Below, piece after piece: positions 6,778-11,819 of a DNA stretch of 11,819 bases. Numbering within the stretch: the first letter of the stretch is position 1; each line of letters begins with the position of its first letter. The notes under the pieces are model-generated. The model did not search any database. It saw only the letters and a list, made by a program, of their open reading frames with translations, and was not told the origin of the DNA. The stretch comes from Flavobacterium sp. UBA4098 (GTDB taxonomy: Bacteria; Bacteroidota; Bacteroidia; Flavobacteriales; Flavobacteriaceae), in assembly GCA_002382495.1 (NCBI GenBank), contig DFXW01000041.1, forward strand, positions 112,545 to 124,363. Direction: 5' to 3'. Both the position numbers and the translations under genes were made by a program.

Positions 6778-9594
6778 ATGAGAGTATACTTACTTTTTTT
6801 GACCTTGTTTTTTTGTAGCATTTCATTTGCTCAAAATTCAATTTCAGGTACTGTTTCAGACAGTAAAAAACAACCTATCCCAGGAGCCAACATTAAAGTT
6901 GTTGGAACCAATTCAGGGGCAATTAGTGATTTTGACGGAAAATTTGTTTTAAACACTTCTCAAAAATTACCATTTCAAATTGAAATTTCTGCCTTAGGTT
7001 TCGGATCTAAAAAGGTCAGTGTTACAACCGCTAATCAAAAAGTGAATGTAGTACTACAAGATGAAGAAACAAAATTAAATGAGATTGTAGTTTCGGCATC
7101 TAGAACTCCAGAGCGTGTTTTAGAATCTCCTGTAACTATTGAAAGAATGGGTATTGCTGATATCAAGAAAACCGCTTCTGCTTCTTTTTATGACGGATTA
7201 GAAAACTTGAAAGAGGTTCAAATGAACACGAGTAGTATGTCTTTCAAATCAATAAACACAAGAGGTTTTGCTACTGTGGCAAACGTTCGTTTCATGCAAT
7301 TAGTGGATGGAATGGATAACTCTTCTCCATTATTAAACTTTGTGATTGGAAACATGATTGGTGTTTCTGAAATTGATGTTCAGAGCGTGGAATTGTTACC
7401 AGGAGCGTCTTCTGCTTTGTATGGTGCCAATGCTTTTAATGGAATTTTGTTCATGAACAGTAAAAGTCCATTTACAAGTCAAGGAATTAGAGCCTATGCT
7501 AAATATGGTCAAACTAGTCAACAAGCGGCTGGGGTTAATGATTATTTAGATTATGGTGTTAGAATGGCTAAAGCTTTTAGTCCTTATTTTGCTGCTAAAG
7601 CCAATTTCACTTATATGAAAGCGACCGATTGGTATGCAACTAATTATGATGATAAAACAACTTTTGGACGTGATAGAAGTCATATTAATTATGATGGTAT
7701 TAACGTTTATGGAGATGAAGTTTCTACAAATATTAAAGGTGTGGGTAATTCATTGGCTTCATTGGGAAGAATTCCAGCAGGAGCTGTTAATTTATTGCCA
7801 AATACTAATGTAAGTAGAACTGGATACAACGAGATTGATTTGACAGATAATAAAGCGTCAAATACAAAAATTGATTTCTCTTTCCATTTACGTCCATTTG
7901 GAGATGAGAAATTGGAAGTGATCTGGCAAAGTAAATTTGGTTTTGGTAATGCCGTTTATCAAGGAGCCAACAGATATTACTTGAACAACTTCTTTATGCA
8001 ACAACATAAATTAGAATTCAAAGGGAAAAACTTTTTCGTGAGAGGGTATACCACAACTGAAGATGGTGGAAATTCATACGATATGTTGTTCACAGGAATT
8101 AATGTTAACCGTCAATGGAAAGCAGACAGCCAGTGGTTTGGAGAATATGCAGGAGCATATATTTCTTCAACTTTGGGAGGAATGACTCCTGAAAACGCAC
8201 ATAAAGTAGCTAGATCAGTTGCTGATACAGGAAGATTGTTGCCAGGTTCAGCTGGATTTAAAAGCGCTTTTGACAAAGTTACTAATGAAGCAAGTGTATT
8301 ATCAGGATCTAAATTAGTGGATAATTCAAGAATTTACCACTCTGATGCTAATTACAACTTTAAAGACCTTATCAAGTTTGCTGAAATTCAAGTTGGAGGT
8401 TCTTACAGAGCGTATCAATTGAATTCTTCAGGTAGAATTTATACTGATGCTGATGGGCCAATCAATTATAATGAATATGGTGCCTACACACAATTAACAA
8501 AAAAATTACTAGATGACAGATTGAAATTTACAGGATCTATGCGTTATGATAAATCTAAAAATTTCGAAGGAAACTATTCTCCAAGAGTTTCATTAGTGTA
8601 TTCTGCAGGAGAAAGCAGAAAACATAATTTCAGAGCGTCATTCCAAACAGGATTCAGAAACCCATCTACACAAGACCAATACATTGGATTTAATGTAGGA
8701 AGTGCTATTTTGTTAGGTTCAGCTCCTGATAACTTGACACGATATAAAGAAACATTACCAATTTCTACCACAACAGGTCAATTTTTTGCTGGAGGAACTT
8801 CGGTTAATATTACAGGTTTGAATGCCTATAACAACTCGTATACAGCAGCTTCAGTTGCAGCGCTTACAGCAACAGGAAATCCTGCATTATTGAAAAAAAC
8901 CAATTTAGCTTTTGTGAAACCTGAAGAGGTAAAAGCGATTGAATTAGGGTATCGTTCATTTATCCAAGATATGTCAGTAGATATTAATGGTTACTATAAT
9001 GTATATAATAACTTTATTGGAAACTTAAATGTAGTAGCTCCATTATATGGTAAAGCACAAGATGCTCCAAATCCTGCAGGTGCAGCAACTGATTTAGGAA
9101 CACAATCACTTCACGCATTGACAAACGGAAATTTTAGAGCATTCCAATTGTATACTAATACACAAGTTGAAATCAAGTCTCTTGGTTTTGGTTTAGGATT
9201 AGCTAAAAAAGTATATAAAGACTTTGAAGTAGGTGTGAATTATAATTATGCTGAATTTAATTTTGATCAATCTAAAGATGCAAGTTTTGAAGCAGGATTT
9301 AACACTCCTAAACATAGAGTAAAAGCTTCTTTCGGTAACGAAAAATTATTCCAAAATTTTGGATTTAATGTAAGCGGAAGATGGAATAGTGAATATTTAT
9401 GGCAATCTACAATGGCAGATGGTATGATCGCTTCAGCTACTGTTATTGATGCTCAGATTAACTATGTTTTCCCTAAATTAAAATCAACGTTAAAAATTGG
9501 AGCAGCTAATATTGGAGGTAAAGAATACATTCAGGTATTAGGAGCAGGTTCAATTGGGCAACAATATTTTGCTTCTTGGACTATTAATCCATAA
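6778..9594 (+). CDS. TonB-dependent outer-membrane receptor, CarboxypepD_reg-like domain at N-terminus
   Basis: This is a 938-residue outer-membrane transporter predicted to import a bound substrate using TonB/ExbBD energy. A signal peptide (1-18, cleavage likely after SFA) is followed by a CarboxypepD_reg-like beta-sandwich (about 21-95; ISGTVSD, PIPGANIKVVGT, SDFDGKF), which is typical of Bacteroidota receptors. A TonB-box-like stretch EIVVSA lies at 102-107. The plug domain runs to about 230 and contains INTRGFA and the conserved VELLPGASSALYGANAFNG (204-222). The remainder, rich in aromatic residues and Asn/Gly, is the 22-strand beta-barrel. The gene has no SusD partner. Instead an SGNH hydrolase lipoprotein starts 28 bp downstream on the same strand. 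Length and domain order fit the non-SusC class of receptors rather than SusC itself, which is usually above 1000 residues. The C-terminus ends SWTINP instead of the terminal aromatic residue common in outer-membrane barrels. The substrate cannot be told from the sequence. Confidence 0.93.
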   Translation: MRVYLLFLTLFFCSISFAQNSISGTVSDSKKQPIPGANIKVVGTNSGAISDFDGKFVLNTSQKLPFQIEISALGFGSKKVSVTTANQKVNVVLQDEETKLNEIVVSASRTPERVLESPVTIERMGIADIKKTASASFYDGLENLKEVQMNTSSMSFKSINTRGFATVANVRFMQLVDGMDNSSPLLNFVIGNMIGVSEIDVQSVELLPGASSALYGANAFNGILFMNSKSPFTSQGIRAYAKYGQTSQQAAGVNDYLDYGVRMAKAFSPYFAAKANFTYMKATDWYATNYDDKTTFGRDRSHINYDGINVYGDEVSTNIKGVGNSLASLGRIPAGAVNLLPNTNVSRTGYNEIDLTDNKASNTKIDFSFHLRPFGDEKLEVIWQSKFGFGNAVYQGANRYYLNNFFMQQHKLEFKGKNFFVRGYTTTEDGGNSYDMLFTGINVNRQWKADSQWFGEYAGAYISSTLGGMTPENAHKVARSVADTGRLLPGSAGFKSAFDKVTNEASVLSGSKLVDNSRIYHSDANYNFKDLIKFAEIQVGGSYRAYQLNSSGRIYTDADGPINYNEYGAYTQLTKKLLDDRLKFTGSMRYDKSKNFEGNYSPRVSLVYSAGESRKHNFRASFQTGFRNPSTQDQYIGFNVGSAILLGSAPDNLTRYKETLPISTTTGQFFAGGTSVNITGLNAYNNSYTAASVAALTATGNPALLKKTNLAFVKPEEVKAIELGYRSFIQDMSVDINGYYNVYNNFIGNLNVVAPLYGKAQDAPNPAGAATDLGTQSLHALTNGNFRAFQLYTNTQVEIKSLGFGLGLAKKVYKDFEVGVNYNYAEFNFDQSKDASFEAGFNTPKHRVKASFGNEKLFQNFGFNVSGRWNSEYLWQSTMADGMIASATVIDAQINYVFPKLKSTLKIGAANIGGKEYIQVLGAGSIGQQYFASWTINP

Positions 9595-9622
9595 TTTGAC
9601 TACTAATTAAAAAAATACAATT

Positions 9623-11158
9623 ATGATAAAAAATTTCAAATGGCTATTATTGGTTTCATTGACCTTTGTAGCTTGTACAAATGATGATGATGTTCTTGTA
9701 ATGGAGGAACCTGTTTCGGCAGGGTCGGCTAATTTTACAAAATATGTTGCTCTTGGGGATTCATTTGCAGCTGGATATAGTGATGGGGCTTTATTTGTTG
9801 AAGCTCAAAAAGGAGCCTATCCAAATATACTAGCACAGCAATTTGCTGAAGCTGGTGGAGGTGCTTTTTCAACTCCATTAATGGGTGATAATATTGGCGG
9901 ACTTTTATTAGGCGGAAATGTTATTGCAGGACAACGTTTGTATTTCAACGGATCGGCTCCAGTTGCTGTTTCGGGAGCACCAACAACGAATGTTGCTACT
10001 AAAGTAACGGGTCCTTTCGGAAACTTAGGGGTACCTGGAGCTAAAAGTTACCATTTAATTGCTGCTGGTTATGGAAATGTTGCTGGTGTAGCTGCAGGAT
10101 TGGCAAATCCGTATTATGCTCGTTTTGCAACTTCTGCCACATCAACTGTCTTGGCTGATGCTGTAGCCCAAACCCCTACTTTCTTTTCTTTATGGATTGG
10201 AGGTAATGATGTGTTAGGGTTTGCTACTTCAGGAGGTATTGGTGTTAACCAAACGGGGAATATGAACCCAGCTACTTACGGTTCTAATGATATTACAGAT
10301 CCAACCGTTTTTGCCAGTGTATACAATTCTTTGGTTACTGGTTTAACTGCTAATAGCGCTAAAGGAGTTGTAGCTAATTTACCATATGTAAATACCTTGC
10401 CTTTTTTCACTACAGTACCTGTAAGTCCTTTGTCTCCAGCTACATTAGGGGCTAACCTTTCTACACTAAATGCACAGTTATACGGACCTTTAAAACAAGC
10501 GTTAACTGTTTTTGGAGCTGGTGATAGAATTAATTTACTTTCTGCCACAGCTGCAAATCCTCTTTTAATTAGAGATGAATCATTGCCTAACTTATCAGCA
10601 CAATTAACAGCAGCTTTTACTCCTACATTAGGGGCTCAAACGGCGGCTTTTTATGGAGCTGTTTTTGGTCAAGCGCGTCAAACTACTTCAGCTGATTTGG
10701 TTTTATTGACTACACAATCTGCTATTGGTGCTGCACCTACAGCTGCAAATTCAGGACTTGGAATTGCTCCTCCAGCACCTTTAAATAGTTTTGGCATCTC
10801 ATATCCATTACAAGATATGCATGTGTTAATTCCTTCTGAAATAGCTCAAATTAAAGTTGCTACAGATGCTTATAATGTAAGTATTAAAGCTATCGCAGAT
10901 GCTAAAGGTTTGGCCTTTGTTGATGCAAAAGCAATCATGGATAAATTATCAACTACAGGAATCGTAGGAAATAATTTTACAATGACATCTCAATTTGTAT
11001 TTGGAGGTTCTTTCTCTTTAGACGGAGTTCATCCAAGTCCAAGAGGATATGCTTTGATTTCAAATGCTTTTATTGATGCAATTAATTCAAAATATTCTTC
11101 TACTTTAAAGAAAGTAGACCTTGGGAAATACAGAATTTTATTCCCAGCTAGTTTGTAA
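9623..11158 (+). CDS. SGNH/GDSL-family hydrolase lipoprotein
   Basis: This is a predicted exported lipoprotein esterase/lipase of 511 residues. A signal peptide with lipobox FVAC ends at Cys18, followed by TNDDD (19-23). An acidic tract just after the lipidated Cys resembles the surface-export signals described for Bacteroidota lipoproteins, so it probably faces the outside. SGNH blocks are in order: VALGDSFAAGYSDG (42-55) with nucleophile Ser47, block II LGVPGA (135-140) with its Gly, block III IGGND (192-196) with Asn195, and DGVHPSP (467-473) with Asp467 and His470 of the triad. All four family residues are present, so it should be active. It is much longer than a typical SGNH enzyme (about 200-250 residues): roughly 270 Ala/Gly/Thr-rich residues lie between blocks III and V. 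It follows the TonB receptor by 28 bp and is closed by a terminator, so the two form an operon. The ester substrate is unknown. Confidence 0.92.
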   Translation: MIKNFKWLLLVSLTFVACTNDDDVLVMEEPVSAGSANFTKYVALGDSFAAGYSDGALFVEAQKGAYPNILAQQFAEAGGGAFSTPLMGDNIGGLLLGGNVIAGQRLYFNGSAPVAVSGAPTTNVATKVTGPFGNLGVPGAKSYHLIAAGYGNVAGVAAGLANPYYARFATSATSTVLADAVAQTPTFFSLWIGGNDVLGFATSGGIGVNQTGNMNPATYGSNDITDPTVFASVYNSLVTGLTANSAKGVVANLPYVNTLPFFTTVPVSPLSPATLGANLSTLNAQLYGPLKQALTVFGAGDRINLLSATAANPLLIRDESLPNLSAQLTAAFTPTLGAQTAAFYGAVFGQARQTTSADLVLLTTQSAIGAAPTAANSGLGIAPPAPLNSFGISYPLQDMHVLIPSEIAQIKVATDAYNVSIKAIADAKGLAFVDAKAIMDKLSTTGIVGNNFTMTSQFVFGGSFSLDGVHPSPRGYALISNAFIDAINSKYSSTLKKVDLGKYRILFPASL

Positions 11159-11183
11159 TCAAATTGCCTAAATAATTCAAAAT

Positions 11184-11217
11184 AAAAAACCACTACAATT
11201 AAGTAGTGGTTTTTTTT
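11184..11217 (+). terminator. Rho-independent terminator after the receptor/SGNH operon
   Basis: A 13-bp stem, core CCACTAC/GTAGTGG (11190-11196 with 11203-11209) extended by six A/T pairs, has loop AATTAA and an 8-T tail (11210-11217). It lies about 25 bp after the SGNH stop and isolates atpD from the upstream operon. Confidence 0.93.
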
Positions 11218-11257
11218 GTTAAAAGGAAAAATACCCTGATTTTTTTAAAAAAAATTA

Positions 11258-11286
11258 TTGATTTTATATTTTAAAAATTATCTTTG
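11258..11286 (+). promoter_or_regulatory. atpD promoter
   Basis: TTG at 11258-11260, an 18-bp spacer and TATCTTTG at 11279-11286 match the Bacteroidota pattern TTG/TAnnTTTG very well. It is the best promoter in the window, as expected for a highly expressed ATP synthase gene. The transcript would start near 11292, giving a leader of about 80 nt. Confidence 0.8.
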
Positions 11287-11311
11287 CACTCTGTAAAAAG
11301 TATTTAATCGA

Positions 11312-11329
11312 GGACTTTCGGTTAAGTCC
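11312..11329 (+). promoter_or_regulatory. Small hairpin in the atpD 5' leader
   Basis: GGACTT (11312-11317) and AAGTCC (11324-11329) are perfect inverted repeats around loop TCGGTT, near the start of the predicted atpD leader and about 40 nt before the ATG. No T-run follows, so it is not a terminator. It could stabilise the mRNA or bind a regulator. With only 6 bp, chance is possible. Confidence 0.4.
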
Positions 11330-11370
11330 ATTTCATAAACCTAAATAGCTATTTAATAAATACATAAGTA

Positions 11371-11819
11371 ATGTCTAAAGTAATAGGAAAAGTTGCCCAA
11401 ATCATTGGTCCAGTAGTTGACGTTGTTTTCAACGGTAAAGATGTTGAACTTCCAAAAATTTATGATTCGTTAGAAATCACAAGAAAAGATGGAACTATCT
11501 TAGTTCTTGAAGTACAATCACACATAGGTGAAAACACCGTTCGTACCATTTCGATGGACTCAACAGATGGTTTGAGTAGAGGTTATGAAGTTGTAGGAAC
11601 AGGAAATCCTATCCAAATGCCAATTGGACCAGACGTTTACGGACGTTTGTTCAACGTAATTGGAGACGCTATTGACGGTTTAGGAAACTTACCAAAAACA
11701 GGAGAAAATGGATTGTCAATCCATAGAGCTGCTCCAAAATTCGAAGATTTATCAACTTCATCTGAAGTTTTATTTACAGGTATTAAAGTAATCGATTTGA
11801 TTGAGCCTTATGCAAAAGG
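11371..11819 (+). CDS. atpD: F1F0 ATP synthase subunit beta, N-terminal part
   Basis: The catalytic beta subunit of the F1 sector makes ATP at the inner face of the cytoplasmic membrane. The window covers 149 codons and then cuts the gene. The start MSKVIGKVAQIIGPVVDVVF is the classic beta-barrel N-terminal domain. ENTVRTISMDSTDGLSRG (about 53-70) and the start of the nucleotide-binding domain with IGPDVYGRLFNVIGDAIDG follow, and the last codons read LIEPYAKG, just before where the P-loop GGAGVGKT is expected. ATG at 11371 is the only start that gives the conserved N-terminus. It has its own strong promoter behind a terminator. As is usual in flavobacteria, atpD is here not preceded by atpA/atpG, and atpC is expected just downstream of the window. 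Nothing looks abnormal in the visible part. Confidence 0.97.
   Translation, partial: MSKVIGKVAQIIGPVVDVVFNGKDVELPKIYDSLEITRKDGTILVLEVQSHIGENTVRTISMDSTDGLSRGYEVVGTGNPIQMPIGPDVYGRLFNVIGDAIDGLGNLPKTGENGLSIHRAAPKFEDLSTSSEVLFTGIKVIDLIEPYAK

Noticed and set aside
8574..8771. Minus-strand frame of 65 codons inside the TonB receptor
   Set aside because: Antisense to barrel-coding sequence, nothing supports translation.
10276..10548. Minus-strand frame of 90 codons inside the SGNH gene
   Set aside because: The long Ala/Gly/Thr-rich plus-strand coding naturally leaves stop-free antisense frames; no motif is visible.

Overview
The window is AT-rich chromosomal DNA from a member of the Bacteroidota, most likely a Flavobacterium or a close relative. 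The evidence is the TAnnTTTG-type promoter boxes, the lack of Shine-Dalgarno sequences, an outer-membrane receptor with an N-terminal CarboxypepD_reg-like domain, a DUF4270 lipoprotein, and gene content typical of Flavobacteriaceae. It holds nine protein genes. Two of them, radA at the left edge and atpD at the right edge, are cut by the window ends. I see no mobile element, CRISPR array, tRNA or rRNA.

Left part (1-2179), all on the minus strand: radA (DNA repair/branch-migration ATPase, C-terminus outside the window), then panD and panC, the last steps of pantothenate synthesis, transcribed panC to panD and closed by a clear hairpin terminator at 911-945. The RadA reading frame is open, but it appears to lack about 35 residues between Walker A and Walker B. 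That is the stretch that normally carries the YVSGEES motif.

Middle part (2286-6538), plus strand: a tight three-gene operon made of a short GT5-like protein (N-terminal half of a glycogen/starch synthase only), a DUF4270 lipoprotein and GlmS (glucosamine-6-phosphate synthase). It ends at a strong terminator (6561-6590). The panC and GT5-like genes diverge from a 106-bp region with a consensus -7 box facing each way. GlmS commits fructose-6-phosphate to UDP-GlcNAc, the precursor of peptidoglycan and LPS. The two upstream genes are of unknown function, and their tight linkage suggests an envelope role.

Right part (6778-11158), plus strand: a TonB-dependent outer-membrane receptor followed 28 bp later by a large SGNH/GDSL hydrolase lipoprotein whose Cys is followed by a TNDDD acidic tract. 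The two look like a surface hydrolase plus uptake-channel pair with an unknown ester substrate. A terminator follows (11184-11217), then a near-perfect Bacteroidota promoter, an approximately 80-nt leader with a small hairpin, and the start of atpD (F1 ATP synthase beta subunit), which runs off the end just before its P-loop.

The points most worth a second look are the internal radA deletion, the receptor/SGNH-lipoprotein pair and the half-length GT5-like gene co-transcribed with glmS.
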